Assembly (NCBI GenBank): GCA_021812385.1
Contig: JAKANO010000019.1
Span: 1 to 58,592 of the forward strand
Reading direction: 5' to 3'
DNA: 58,592 bases
Origin: Pseudomonadota bacterium
GTDB taxonomy: Bacteria; Pseudomonadota; Gammaproteobacteria; Burkholderiales; Thiobacteraceae
Shown here piece by piece: positions 1-8,253 of the stretch; positions within the stretch are counted from its first letter, which is position 1; every line of letters begins with the position of its first letter. The notes below the pieces were generated by a model, which was given only the letters and a program-made list of their open reading frames with translations, was not told where the DNA came from and did no database searches. The translations under genes were made by a program, and so were the position numbers.

Positions 1-59
1 TCTATGGTTGGCCCTTATCGATTTAAAAAGCCAGCGTTGTTTAACGAAGATAGAAAAGT

Positions 60-320
60 AAATTCGCGAAGTTTTGGTTTTCGGGGCCCCTGCTGCGCCG
101 CTGACTGGAGGGTGTGCTGCGCGGAGCTTTAGGCGAGCACTGTTTGAGCTCCGCGGCAGCCCGCGTTTTGTGCGGGCTGCTAGGGCGAGTTGCGCAGCCC
201 CGTGCAGTACACCCGTAAGGAAGGAACCCCGTTAGGGGCGGGGTAGGGGGTGCCTTTTTCTTTGGTTACATTTCTTTTGGGCAAGCAAAAGAAAGTAACT
301 AGCCCGCCGGCTACCCCGGC
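60..320. repeat. Hairpin-rich intergenic element, probably a dispersed repeat
   Basis: This gene-free left flank is dense in self-complementary stretches. A perfect 9-bp hairpin has arms 156-164 and 172-180. An outer pair GCGGAGCT (121-128) and AGCTCCGC (147-154) precedes it. A long imperfect hairpin has arms 265-279 and 286-299 (CTTTTG/CAAAAG core with one bulged base). I recognise the general pattern, a GC-rich segment followed by an inverted repeat of a TTTCTTT-type arm, as a recurring intergenic element in beta- and gammaproteobacteria; copy number here is unknown. A short open frame runs from the window edge to a TAG at 130-132 but has no recognisable product. Confidence 0.5.
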
Positions 321-356
321 CCTAAATAATCCGCGCGCAGCGCGTACAAAACCACT

Positions 357-370
357 TTGATTTAGATTAA
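357..370 (+). promoter_or_regulatory. FNR/DNR/NnrR-like box upstream of nnrS
   Basis: TTGAT-N4-ATTAA lies 42 bases before the nnrS start. It differs from the FNR/DNR consensus TTGAT-N4-ATCAA at one position. Genes of the NnrS family are commonly controlled by nitric-oxide-responsive FNR-family regulators such as NnrR/DNR, so the site fits its neighbour. Binding is inferred. Confidence 0.5.
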
Positions 371-411
371 TCTCTAACTACTGAGCACTACTCCGAGCGC
401 ATAATCCCCCC

Positions 412-1620
412 ATGGCAACTCAATTCCTCCACATCCAGCAACCCGGCCAGAAGCCGCATCCTTTCGCCTTGTTCAACCTTGGCTTCCGCCCCTTCTTTTT
501 ATTGGCGGCCTTGTTCGCCATGGTTTCGATGGGTGTTTGGGGCAGTATTTATTTTGGCGTGAATAGCCTTGCCGGTCTGCAAATCGCACCGCAGCAATGG
601 CACGCCCACGAGATGCTGTTCGGTTATGCGATGGCGGTGATCGCCGGATTTTTACTCACGGCGGTGCGCAACTGGACCAATGTTCCGACGCTGACGGGCA
701 TCAAGCTGGCGCTGCTGTCGGCGCTCTGGCTGGCGGCGCGGGTGTTGATGCTGGTGGCGCCGCATCAGATGTTGCCGATTTTTATTCTGGATGTCGGATT
801 TAATCTTGCGCTGGTGGCTGCCGTCACTATTCCACTGGTGCGGGCCAAGCAGTGGAAGCAGCTCAGTCTCGTTTCGAAGATCATGTTGCTCGGGCTGGCG
901 AATGCCTGTTTCTACCTTGGCGTTCTCGGGCAACTCGAACATGGCGTGCTATGGGGTTTGTATTCGGGATTGTATTTTATTCTTTCATTGATCTTTGTGA
1001 TGGCGCGGCGCGTCGTGCCGTTTTTCATCGAGCGCGGCGTGGGCTATCCGCTGCAACTGGTGAATCGCCCCTGGGTGGATTATTCCAGCCTGGTCTTGAT
1101 GGCCCTGTTTTGGCTGGTGGATGTATTTACCGAGCAGGCCAAGCTCGCGGCACTGTTGGCGGCACTGCTGTTCGTGGTGCACGCCATCCGTTTGCGGGAT
1201 TGGCATTCGCCCGGCGTGTGGAAGAAGCCGCTGCTGTGGGTGTTGTTCCTGGGTTATGGCGCGGCGGTATCAGGCTTTCTGCTCAAGGCGCTGACGGCGG
1301 TGCTGCCGCTTTCGCCTTATTTACCCGTGCATGCGTTCGCCGTAGGAGGCATTGGCCTCATGACTACCGGCATGATGGCGCGTGTGATCCTCGGCCATAC
1401 GGGGCGGGATATTCAGAACGGGCCGCGCTGGTTGCCGGTGATTTTTATTGCGCTGTTTAGTGCATTCATTGCACGTGCCGTGATGCCCGTGATCATGCCG
1501 GGCTACACTTTGGAATGGGTGGGCTTGGCGCTAGCCGCTTGGCTGTTTGCTTTTGCGCTGTTTCTCTGGATCTATGCGCCGATGCTGATCAAGCCGCGGG
1601 TGGATGGGCAGCCCGGTTAA
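412..1620 (+). CDS. nnrS: NnrS family membrane protein
   Basis: This 402-residue polytopic inner-membrane protein (about 12 hydrophobic segments) carries NnrS hallmarks: FRPFF at residues 25-29, WHAHEMLFGY at 63-72 and a second conserved region near HAFAVGGIG at about 305. NnrS proteins are haem- and copper-containing membrane proteins that protect cells from nitric-oxide stress, often near denitrification genes. None of those lies in this window, so the gene stands alone. A FNR/DNR-like site just upstream suggests induction under low oxygen or NO. The ATG follows a run of C residues without a clear Shine-Dalgarno sequence. It is convergent with the next gene, three bases apart. Confidence 0.9.
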   Translation: MATQFLHIQQPGQKPHPFALFNLGFRPFFLLAALFAMVSMGVWGSIYFGVNSLAGLQIAPQQWHAHEMLFGYAMAVIAGFLLTAVRNWTNVPTLTGIKLALLSALWLAARVLMLVAPHQMLPIFILDVGFNLALVAAVTIPLVRAKQWKQLSLVSKIMLLGLANACFYLGVLGQLEHGVLWGLYSGLYFILSLIFVMARRVVPFFIERGVGYPLQLVNRPWVDYSSLVLMALFWLVDVFTEQAKLAALLAALLFVVHAIRLRDWHSPGVWKKPLLWVLFLGYGAAVSGFLLKALTAVLPLSPYLPVHAFAVGGIGLMTTGMMARVILGHTGRDIQNGPRWLPVIFIALFSAFIARAVMPVIMPGYTLEWVGLALAAWLFAFALFLWIYAPMLIKPRVDGQPG

Positions 1621-1623
1621 TCG

Positions 1624-2859
1624 CTACTTGCTTTCGTTGAGGCTGCTCACCCAACGAATCGATGCCATTTGCGCTTCGTTCAGCATGGCGGCATCTAAAC
1701 CTGGCAACAGTTTCAGTTGCGCTTCCACTGCGGCAAAATCGCCGGTTTCCAAAGTCTCGATCAGCGTCAGCAGGAGGCCCAGTTGACCTTCACGCTGGGT
1801 CAGCGCCAGTTTTACTTCATCGTGCAAGCTGAGCTTAGTCATGATGTCCGCCATCGGTAGCGACAACAGGGTATCGAGCAGAGAAAAAGAGCCGGTGATG
1901 AAGGCGCGCTCTTGTAGCGCCGTGTCTTGGTTATTCAGGCAGCGGCAGACGATTTCCAGTATCTTGGCGCGGGTCGCGGCCAGCTGCATCAGCGGGTTGG
2001 CGGATTGGCTTTTATCGTTGATGGAATACAGCAGGAGTTGCAGCCAGCGCTGCATTTGCCGGCGGCCAATCACCATAATGGCTTTACTCAGCGAATCGAC
2101 TTTTTGGTTGGCGCCCACGCCCACGGAATTGACCAGCTTGAGCAGGTTGTAGGTGAGATTGGAATCGCTTTTGACCGCGGCTTCCAGCGCCGCAGTGGCC
2201 GCGTCGTCCAGAATTAAGCTCAACATTTTGAATAAAGCGATGGTGGAAGGCTCCACGCGCTTGCCGGTGAGAACGACGGGTTTGGCAAAGTAGTAGCCCT
2301 GAAAAAAATGGAATCCCAGTTTTTTGCAGGCCTCGAATTCCTCGCGCGTTTCGACTTTTTCCGCTAATAGTTTGGCCGGATAGTCGCGCAGCTTTTGTAC
2401 GGTCTTGGCTAAGGCGCCTTCGGCGACTTGCGTCAGATCGACTTTGATGATGTCGATAATCGGCAGGAGCTCTTGATACTGTTCCTGCATTACCGCGAAA
2501 TCGTCCAGCGCCAACGTGAAGCCGCCTTGTTTCAATTTACGGCATTGCTCCAAAATCAGCGGCGTAATTTCGATGCTCTCCAGCAGCTCGATGACCATTT
2601 GCTCGTTGGGCAGCATCAGGATCATGTCGCTCATCAACATATCGGCGCTGACGTTGATGAAGCCGCGTTCTTTGCCCAAGACCGACTGCACCCCCATTTC
2701 ATTGAACAGCGAGACAATCACATGTGCCGTGGCGTGGAGTTCGTTGTCGATCTGGGCGTAATTCGCTTGGCTGCCGCGAAACAACAACTCGTACGCCACA
2801 ATGGTTTGGGTGCGATCCAGAATCGGTTGGCGCGCCAGAAAAATATCGCCGTTGGACAT
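1624..2859 (-). CDS. EAL-HDOD signalling protein with degenerate EAL
   Basis: This 411-residue cytoplasmic protein has an N-terminal EAL-type domain (about residues 5-190, opening with FLARQPILD) and a C-terminal HDOD domain (about 200-400, including LLKLVNSVGVG). The EAL signature reads ELL, and the usual metal-binding residues are largely missing, as in YuxH/CdgJ-like proteins. It probably acts as a c-di-GMP or protein-interaction adaptor rather than an active phosphodiesterase. HDOD proteins of this layout influence motility and surface behaviour in other proteobacteria; that role is inferred here. The upstream gene on the same strand ends two bases before it, so the two are likely cotranscribed. 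Confidence 0.85.
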   Translation of the reverse strand: MSNGDIFLARQPILDRTQTIVAYELLFRGSQANYAQIDNELHATAHVIVSLFNEMGVQSVLGKERGFINVSADMLMSDMILMLPNEQMVIELLESIEITPLILEQCRKLKQGGFTLALDDFAVMQEQYQELLPIIDIIKVDLTQVAEGALAKTVQKLRDYPAKLLAEKVETREEFEACKKLGFHFFQGYYFAKPVVLTGKRVEPSTIALFKMLSLILDDAATAALEAAVKSDSNLTYNLLKLVNSVGVGANQKVDSLSKAIMVIGRRQMQRWLQLLLYSINDKSQSANPLMQLAATRAKILEIVCRCLNNQDTALQERAFITGSFSLLDTLLSLPMADIMTKLSLHDEVKLALTQREGQLGLLLTLIETLETGDFAAVEAQLKLLPGLDAAMLNEAQMASIRWVSSLNESK

Positions 2860-2861
2860 GA

Positions 2862-3767
2862 TTAGGGTTTCCTGTTCGCTGGAGGCGCGTCGTTGAAACT
2901 ATCAATGCAATTCTTGAGATTTTTGGTCACGCTTTCTTTATCGGTGACCAGGCAATCTCCCGGATTGATGCCGGGTTTGGACTCGGCGTTGGCTTTGCCG
3001 ATGCTTGCAACGGCGAGCTGCGCTTGCTGCTTGGGAGCGACAGTGACGGCGGCGGTGGCGGCAGCCTGCTTAACCAAGGCGGCTTGTTTTTTGAGTTGTT
3101 TTTGCGTCTCTTGCAGTTCCGCTTGCAGTTTTTCTTTCTCCTGCGCGGTGTGCAGCACGATAAATAGCACGGCACCAATCATGCTGAGGAGCAGGACGCT
3201 GACGGCGGGTATCCATACCCACTTGTTGCACAGCTTGGCGAATAAGCGTTTGAAAATTCCAACTGTTGGGGTGTCTTCTGCAGCGGTTTCATCTTCTGCA
3301 TTTTCGTCATCAGACGCACGCGCCCGGTCGCGCTTTCGTTCGCCGGGATGCGCTTCCTCGGGTGCGTCCTCCAGCGGCTCCAACAAGGGTTGCCGGCGCA
3401 ATTTGTTTCTGAGGCGTGTCAGCAAAGAGAGCTTAGGTGCGGGTTCTGCCTCGATCTCCTCGCTTGCTTCGAGTTGTTCCCGGGATGGGCGTTTTACGAT
3501 CACGGTTTGATCTGGATCTAAAGCGGGTTCCGGGGCGGCCTTGCGCCGCCAACGCAAAGCCTGTTTCAGGCGTGCGAACCAGCCGAGCTTGGGTGCTGGG
3601 GGTACGGGGATTTCAGCGATTTCACTGGGTTCCGGCTCGATTGACCTTGAAGCCCTAGCGGTTTTAGGTGCAGGCGCATCAGGTTGTGGCGGCGTTGGCG
3701 CAACTGGCTTGCGCCAAAAAGCGAGCCGAGCGAACCAGGTGCTGAGTTTTGCGGTAAATCGTTTCAA
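2862..3767 (-). CDS. Single-span membrane protein with repeated basic amphipathic motif
   Basis: I do not recognise a family for this 301-residue protein. The N-terminal 180 residues are rich in Pro, Ala and charged residues. They contain four spaced copies of a short pattern of type (W/L)(F/L)xRLxxxLxxxxK: near residues 10-20 (WFARLAFWRK), 62-76, 113-126 and 170-182. The linkers are acidic or Pro-rich. One transmembrane segment follows (about 185-207), then a coiled coil rich in E, K and Q (about 212-240), and a C-terminal tail with two cysteines that could form a disulfide if periplasmic. It lies directly upstream of the EAL-HDOD gene with a two-base gap, so a shared function is plausible. 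Confidence 0.7.
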   Translation of the reverse strand: MKRFTAKLSTWFARLAFWRKPVAPTPPQPDAPAPKTARASRSIEPEPSEIAEIPVPPAPKLGWFARLKQALRWRRKAAPEPALDPDQTVIVKRPSREQLEASEEIEAEPAPKLSLLTRLRNKLRRQPLLEPLEDAPEEAHPGERKRDRARASDDENAEDETAAEDTPTVGIFKRLFAKLCNKWVWIPAVSVLLLSMIGAVLFIVLHTAQEKEKLQAELQETQKQLKKQAALVKQAAATAAVTVAPKQQAQLAVASIGKANAESKPGINPGDCLVTDKESVTKNLKNCIDSFNDAPPANRKP

Positions 3768-3864
3768 AGAAAGTCCCTTGCCAGTGCGCGCTTTTAATGC
3801 GGCACACTCTTATAGCGGCAAATATGGGACTAAATTGAGCGGGGCAAACGCCCTAAAACGGCGC

Positions 3865-4917
3865 TTAGGCGTTGCCCTTGCCCAGGACGGTTTGCTGGCT
3901 GGATTGGGCGAAGTCCAGCATGCGCTGAATGGAGATTATGGCTTTTTGCCGAATGGCTTCGTCGATGTGGATTTCGTTGGCGCCGCTTTCCAAGACTTGG
4001 GCGAGTTTTTCCAGATCGTTCATGGCCATCCACGGGCAATGGGCGCAGCTCTTGCAGGTGGCGCCCACGCCGGCGGTAGGGGCTTCGAGGAAAGTCTTGC
4101 CGGGTGCGGCTTCCTGCATTTTGTGGAAAATGCCGTTGTCGGTGGCAACGATAAACGTCGTGTTCGGCAAATCCTTGGCGGCCTTAATCAAGGCCGTGGT
4201 GGAGCCGACGACATCGGCGAGGTCTATTACGCCGGCCGGGGATTCGGGATGCACCAGCACGCCGGCTTGCGGATGCGCGCGTTTCATCTCAGCCAGTAAT
4301 TGGGCTTTGAATTGGTTGTGCACGATGCACGAGCCGTCCCACAACAACATGTCGGCGCCGGTGACTTGTTGTACGTAGTGGCCCAAATGTTTGTCCGGCG
4401 CCCAGATGATTTTTTTGCCCTGCGCGTGCAGGTGTGCCGCGACTTTCACCGCGATGGATGAGGTGACCACCCAATCGGCGCGCGCTTTCACCGCGGCGCT
4501 GGTGTTGGCGTAGACCACCACGGTGCGATCGGGGTGTGCATCGCAAAATGCGGTAAAGGCATCCACCGGGCAGTCTTCATCCAGCGAACAAGTGGCGGCG
4601 CTGTCGATCATCAGCACGCGTTTTTCCGGGTTGAGGATTTTCGCGGTCTCGCCCATGAAGCGCACGCCGGCGACGATCAAGGTCTTGGCCGCATGCTCGT
4701 GGCCAAAGCGCGCCATGTCGAGCGAATCCGAGACATGGCCGCCGGTCTCGTCCGCCAGCTCTTGCAGCTCGGGCGCGGTGTAATAATGCGCGATCAACAC
4801 CGCGTTTTGTTCCACCAGCATGCGCTTGATGCGGGCGATGAGCGCGGCTTGATCCGGCTGCGCTGCCGGTGCTGATGGCCCTGGGTTGGGCGTAGAAATT
4901 GCGAAGGCTTGTTGCAT
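3865..4917 (-). CDS. nadA: Quinolinate synthase
   Basis: NadA condenses iminoaspartate with dihydroxyacetone phosphate to form quinolinate, the second step of de novo NAD synthesis. The 350-residue protein keeps the three cysteines expected to hold the 4Fe-4S cluster, in [21 protein letters not shown] and the [13 protein letters not shown] motif. [11 protein letters not shown] near residue 43 is also typical. The gene lies 14 bases after the Nudix regulator gene on the same strand, so the two form a likely nrtR-nadA operon read from the promoter with paired operators at 5616-5664. The start chosen gives a normal-length family member. Confidence 0.96.
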   Translation of the reverse strand: MQQAFAISTPNPGPSAPAAQPDQAALIARIKRMLVEQNAVLIAHYYTAPELQELADETGGHVSDSLDMARFGHEHAAKTLIVAGVRFMGETAKILNPEKRVLMIDSAATCSLDEDCPVDAFTAFCDAHPDRTVVVYANTSAAVKARADWVVTSSIAVKVAAHLHAQGKKIIWAPDKHLGHYVQQVTGADMLLWDGSCIVHNQFKAQLLAEMKRAHPQAGVLVHPESPAGVIDLADVVGSTTALIKAAKDLPNTTFIVATDNGIFHKMQEAAPGKTFLEAPTAGVGATCKSCAHCPWMAMNDLEKLAQVLESGANEIHIDEAIRQKAIISIQRMLDFAQSSQQTVLGKGNA

Positions 4918-4931
4918 GGCGGCCTCGTGCG

Positions 4932-5609
4932 TTAGCGAATGATTTCGACCCGACCGGGCCGCTTGAAGTGGAACAATTGCGCCGGGCGATGACTGCCGTT
5001 ACGGCGCTCCAAACCCGTGGCCTCGACCAAATTGCGCGCCAGAATCCATTTGCGGAAGTTGCGCTTATCCAAGGCTTCGGCGCGAATGGTTTCGTACACA
5101 TTTTGCAGTTCGCTCAGGGTGAACTGCTTGGGCATGAATTGGAAGGCGATGGTGGAATAATCCAGCTTCGCCACCAAGCGTTCATGCGCCTTCTCGACGA
5201 TTTCGCGATGATCGAACGCCAGTTCGGGCAATTCGTCGAACGCAAACCAAGCGGCCTCGGTCGCATCGGAAGCGGGTTTTAAGGTGATTCGATCGGACGC
5301 GATCAAGGCGTAATGCGCCACTGAGATCACCCGCTCGCGCGGGTCGCGCCCCGGCTTGCCGAAGGTGTAGAGCTGCTCCAGGTAGACATTCTTGATCCCG
5401 GTTTCCTCTTCCAGCTCGCGCTTGGCGCAATCGGCCAAATCTTCGTCCATGTCCAAAAAGCCGCCCGGCAGCGCCCAGCCACCCTGGAACGGCGGATTGC
5501 GGCGTCGAATCAAGAGCAGTTGCAGCTTTTCCGCACGCAGGGTGAACAGCACGATGTCCGTGCTCACCGCGGGGTGGGGATGCCGATAACAAAACTGTTT
5601 TGTGCTCAT
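4932..5609 (-). CDS. nrtR: NrtR-type Nudix transcriptional regulator of NAD synthesis
   Basis: The 225-residue protein joins an N-terminal Nudix domain (complete Nudix box G-x5-E-x7-REL-x-EETGI, about residues 48-70) to a C-terminal winged-helix-like region (about 155-215). This is the layout of NrtR, a repressor of NAD-biosynthesis genes that senses ADP-ribose and related nucleotides. The intact Nudix box means it could also hydrolyse ADP-ribose. Three facts support the call: nadA is next in the same operon, two palindromes overlap the gene's own promoter, and the C-terminal helices are conserved. A simple Nudix hydrolase is the alternative. Autoregulation is inferred from the operator positions. 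Confidence 0.85.
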   Translation of the reverse strand: MSTKQFCYRHPHPAVSTDIVLFTLRAEKLQLLLIRRRNPPFQGGWALPGGFLDMDEDLADCAKRELEEETGIKNVYLEQLYTFGKPGRDPRERVISVAHYALIASDRITLKPASDATEAAWFAFDELPELAFDHREIVEKAHERLVAKLDYSTIAFQFMPKQFTLSELQNVYETIRAEALDKRNFRKWILARNLVEATGLERRNGSHRPAQLFHFKRPGRVEIIR

Positions 5610-5615
5610 GGCTAT

Positions 5616-5664
5616 TTAGTGTAGTTGAGACACTAACAATAGTGTCGCGATAACACTAAGTCAA
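5616..5664 (-). promoter_or_regulatory. nrtR-nadA promoter with two tandem palindromic operators
   Basis: Two palindromes of the same design occur: TTAGTGT-N7-ACACTAA at 5616-5636 and TAGTGT-N7-ACACTA at 5640-5658, with centres about 23 bp (two helical turns) apart. On the minus strand a promoter reads TTGACT (5664-5659), a 17-bp spacer, and TATTGT (5641-5636). One operator fills the -35/-10 spacer and the other covers the predicted transcription start. This is the expected geometry for repression by the dimeric NrtR-like protein encoded just downstream. The site could also affect the divergent glcD gene. Confidence 0.75.
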
Positions 5665-5737
5665 GAAGATTTTGTTGCCGTAGGTAGTCGACAGCTATTA
5701 AGCTTCTTGGCTGCGCTCCAACTGTGTTGAAAATCCG

Positions 5738-7192
5738 ATGAAGTCCGACCGTCTACTGAAACGCCTGCGTGAATTCCTGCCGCCCGAATCCATCCTCTCG
5801 GAACGCGAAGATTTGAACCCCTACGAAAGCGACGGGCTAACCGCCTTTCGGCAATTGCCGCTCGTCGTGGTGATTCCCGAAACCGAAGCGCAAGTGCAGC
5901 AAGTGCTGCGGCTGTGCTTTGCCGAAGCGGTGCCGGTGGTGGCGCGCGGCGCGGGCACGGGCTTGTCCGGCGGCGCGCTGCCGCTCAGCAACGGCGTGTT
6001 GCTGTCCTTGGCGAAGTTCTCGCGGATAGAACACATCGATCCCTTGGCGCGCACCGCGCGGGTGCAGCCGGGCGTGCGCAATTTGGCGATCTCCGAAGCG
6101 GCGGCGGCGTTTGGTTTGTATTACGCGCCCGACCCTTCGAGTCAGATCGTTTGTTCCATCGGCGGCAATGTGGCGGAAAATTCCGGCGGCGTGCATTGCC
6201 TGAAATACGGCCTCACGGTGAATAATATTCTCGCCTTGCGCGTGATCACGATCGAAGGGGAAATCCTCGAAATCGGTTCTGCGGCCTTGGATAGCACGGG
6301 CTACGATTTGCTGGCCTTGATGACCGGCTCCGAGGGCATGCTCGGGGTGATTACCGAAGTGACGGTGAAATTATTGCCGAAGCCGGAACGCGCGCAAGTC
6401 CTGTTGGCGGGTTTCGATTCGGTCGAAAAAGCTGGCGCCGCGGTGGCGGATATTATCTCTGCCGGGATTATTCCTGCCGGGCTGGAGATGATGGATAAGC
6501 TCGCGATTCGCGCGGCGGAGGATTTTGTGCATGCCGGCTATCCGCTGGATGTCGAAGCGATTTTGCTGTGCGAGCTGGATGGCATGAACGAGGAAGTGTC
6601 GGTCGAGATCAAGCGCGTGCACAGCATTTTGCAGCAGGCCGGCGCGACGACGGTGCGCACCGCGCTGGATGACGCCGAGCGCTTGAAATTTTGGGCCGGA
6701 CGGAAAGCGGCATTTCCCGCCGTCGGCCGCTTGGCGCCGGACTATTACTGCATGGACGGCACCATCCCGCGCAAACGTTTGCCGCAAGTGCTGCGGCGCA
6801 TCCATGATTATTCCGCGCACTTTGGCTTGGCGGTGGCGAATGTGTTCCATGCCGGCGACGGCAATTTGCATCCCTTGATTTTGTACGACGCCAATAAGCC
6901 GGGCGAGCTGGTGCGGGCGGAAGCCTTTGGCGCGAAGATATTGGAATTGTGCGTCGAAGTCGGCGGCTCGATTACCGGCGAGCATGGCGTGGGCGTGGAA
7001 AAGATCGACCAAATGTGCGTGCAATTCATGACGCAAGAGTTGGCGCTGTTCCATGCGCTGAAAAAATCCTGGGACGAACAAGGTTTATTAAATCCCGGCA
7101 AAGCGGTGCCGACCTTGCATCGCTGCGCCGAATATGGCGCGATGCATGTGCATCACGGCAAGGCTAAATTTCCCAACGTGCCGCGTTTCTAA
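5738..7192 (+). CDS. glcD: Glycolate oxidase subunit GlcD (FAD-linked)
   Basis: GlcD is the flavin subunit of glycolate dehydrogenase, which oxidises glycolate to glyoxylate and passes electrons to the respiratory chain. The 484-residue protein has an N-terminal PCMH-type FAD-binding domain (VVARGAGTGLSGGALPL at about 67-83; SSQIVCSIGGNVAENSGG at about 135-152) and a C-terminal FAD-linked oxidase domain with the NVFHAGDGNLHP and TGEHGVGVEK motifs. It overlaps the glcE start by one base and heads the glcDEF operon. The nearest upstream features are the nrtR operators; no GlcC-like regulator is adjacent. Confidence 0.95.
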   Translation: MKSDRLLKRLREFLPPESILSEREDLNPYESDGLTAFRQLPLVVVIPETEAQVQQVLRLCFAEAVPVVARGAGTGLSGGALPLSNGVLLSLAKFSRIEHIDPLARTARVQPGVRNLAISEAAAAFGLYYAPDPSSQIVCSIGGNVAENSGGVHCLKYGLTVNNILALRVITIEGEILEIGSAALDSTGYDLLALMTGSEGMLGVITEVTVKLLPKPERAQVLLAGFDSVEKAGAAVADIISAGIIPAGLEMMDKLAIRAAEDFVHAGYPLDVEAILLCELDGMNEEVSVEIKRVHSILQQAGATTVRTALDDAERLKFWAGRKAAFPAVGRLAPDYYCMDGTIPRKRLPQVLRRIHDYSAHFGLAVANVFHAGDGNLHPLILYDANKPGELVRAEAFGAKILELCVEVGGSITGEHGVGVEKIDQMCVQFMTQELALFHALKKSWDEQGLLNPGKAVPTLHRCAEYGAMHVHHGKAKFPNVPRF

Positions 7193-8250
7193 TGATGCAG
7201 ACCTTACTCGATCAATTTAGTGAAAGCATTCGCCTTGCCGGAACGCGGCGCCGGCCGCTGCGCATCCGTGGCTCGGGTTCGAAGGATTTTTATGGCGGCA
7301 CGCCCTCCGGCGAGGTGCTGGATGCCAGCGGGTATCGCGGCATCGTCGATTACGCGCCAGAGGAGTTGGTGCTGACCGCTCGCGCCGGAACCTTGCTGCA
7401 CGAGATCGAAGCCGTGCTGGCGGAGCAAGGGCAAATGCTGCCGTTCGAGCCGCCGCATTTCGGGCCGCGCGCCACGCTCGGCGGTTGCGTGGCGGCGGGC
7501 TTGTCCGGCCCGCGTCGCGCCAGCAGCGGCGCGGTGCGCGATTTCGTGTTGGGCGTGCGCATGATGAACGGCTTGGGCGAGAGCTTGCAGTTCGGCGGGC
7601 AGGTGATGAAGAACGTCGCCGGCTATGATGTGTCGCGCTTGATGGCCGGATCTTTGGGCACGCTGGGTTTGCTGCTGGAAGTCTCGCTGAAAGTCTTGCC
7701 CAAGCCACAAGCAGAAGCGACTTTGCAATTCGAACTGAACGAATTGCAAGCCTTGGAAAAAATGAACCGCTGGGCCGGCCAGCCTTTTCCCATTTCCGCG
7801 ACGTGTTATCACGACCATGTGTTGACGCTGCGCTTGTCCGGCGCGCAAAGCGCGATCCAGGCCACGCATGCCAAGCTGGGCGGGCAGTTGATGGTGGCGG
7901 ACGATGAATTCTGGCACGGCATCCGCGAGCAAACGTCGCGTTTTTTCCGCGAGGAAAGTTCTTTGTGGCGCGTTTCCTTGCCTTCGACGGCGACTTTGCA
8001 GTTGCCCAGCAAGCAGTTGATCGAATGGGGCGGCGCGCTGCGCTGGGTGTTTACCGATGAGGATGGAGCGAAGGTACGCGCGCTGGCGGAGCAAGCGCGC
8101 GGCCAGGCGACTTTGTTTCGCAGCGCCACAAAACCCAAAATAATTTTTCATCCGCTGCCCAAGCCCTTGCTGCAAGTGCATCAACGCATGAAGCGCGCTT
8201 TCGATCCGCAAGGGATATTTAACATTGGGCGGATGTATCCGGATTTTTAA
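7192..8250 (+). CDS. glcE: Glycolate oxidase subunit GlcE
   Basis: GlcE is the second FAD-binding subunit of glycolate dehydrogenase. The 352-residue protein matches the usual family length. It shows an early FAD-binding region (RIRGSGSKDFYGG), the HFGPRATLGGCVAAGLSGPRR segment split over two FAD contacts, and NVAGYDVSRLMAGSLGTLG in the middle. The start codon shares one base with the glcD stop codon (TAATG), and glcF follows after three bases, so translation is probably coupled across the operon. A 353-residue antisense frame covers most of the gene but has no family features. Confidence 0.94.
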   Translation: MMQTLLDQFSESIRLAGTRRRPLRIRGSGSKDFYGGTPSGEVLDASGYRGIVDYAPEELVLTARAGTLLHEIEAVLAEQGQMLPFEPPHFGPRATLGGCVAAGLSGPRRASSGAVRDFVLGVRMMNGLGESLQFGGQVMKNVAGYDVSRLMAGSLGTLGLLLEVSLKVLPKPQAEATLQFELNELQALEKMNRWAGQPFPISATCYHDHVLTLRLSGAQSAIQATHAKLGGQLMVADDEFWHGIREQTSRFFREESSLWRVSLPSTATLQLPSKQLIEWGGALRWVFTDEDGAKVRALAEQARGQATLFRSATKPKIIFHPLPKPLLQVHQRMKRAFDPQGIFNIGRMYPDF

Positions 8251-8253
8251 ACT

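Noticed and set aside
1..132. Open frame running in from the left edge
   Set aside because: It ends in the hairpin element and shows no family; too little is visible to call a gene.
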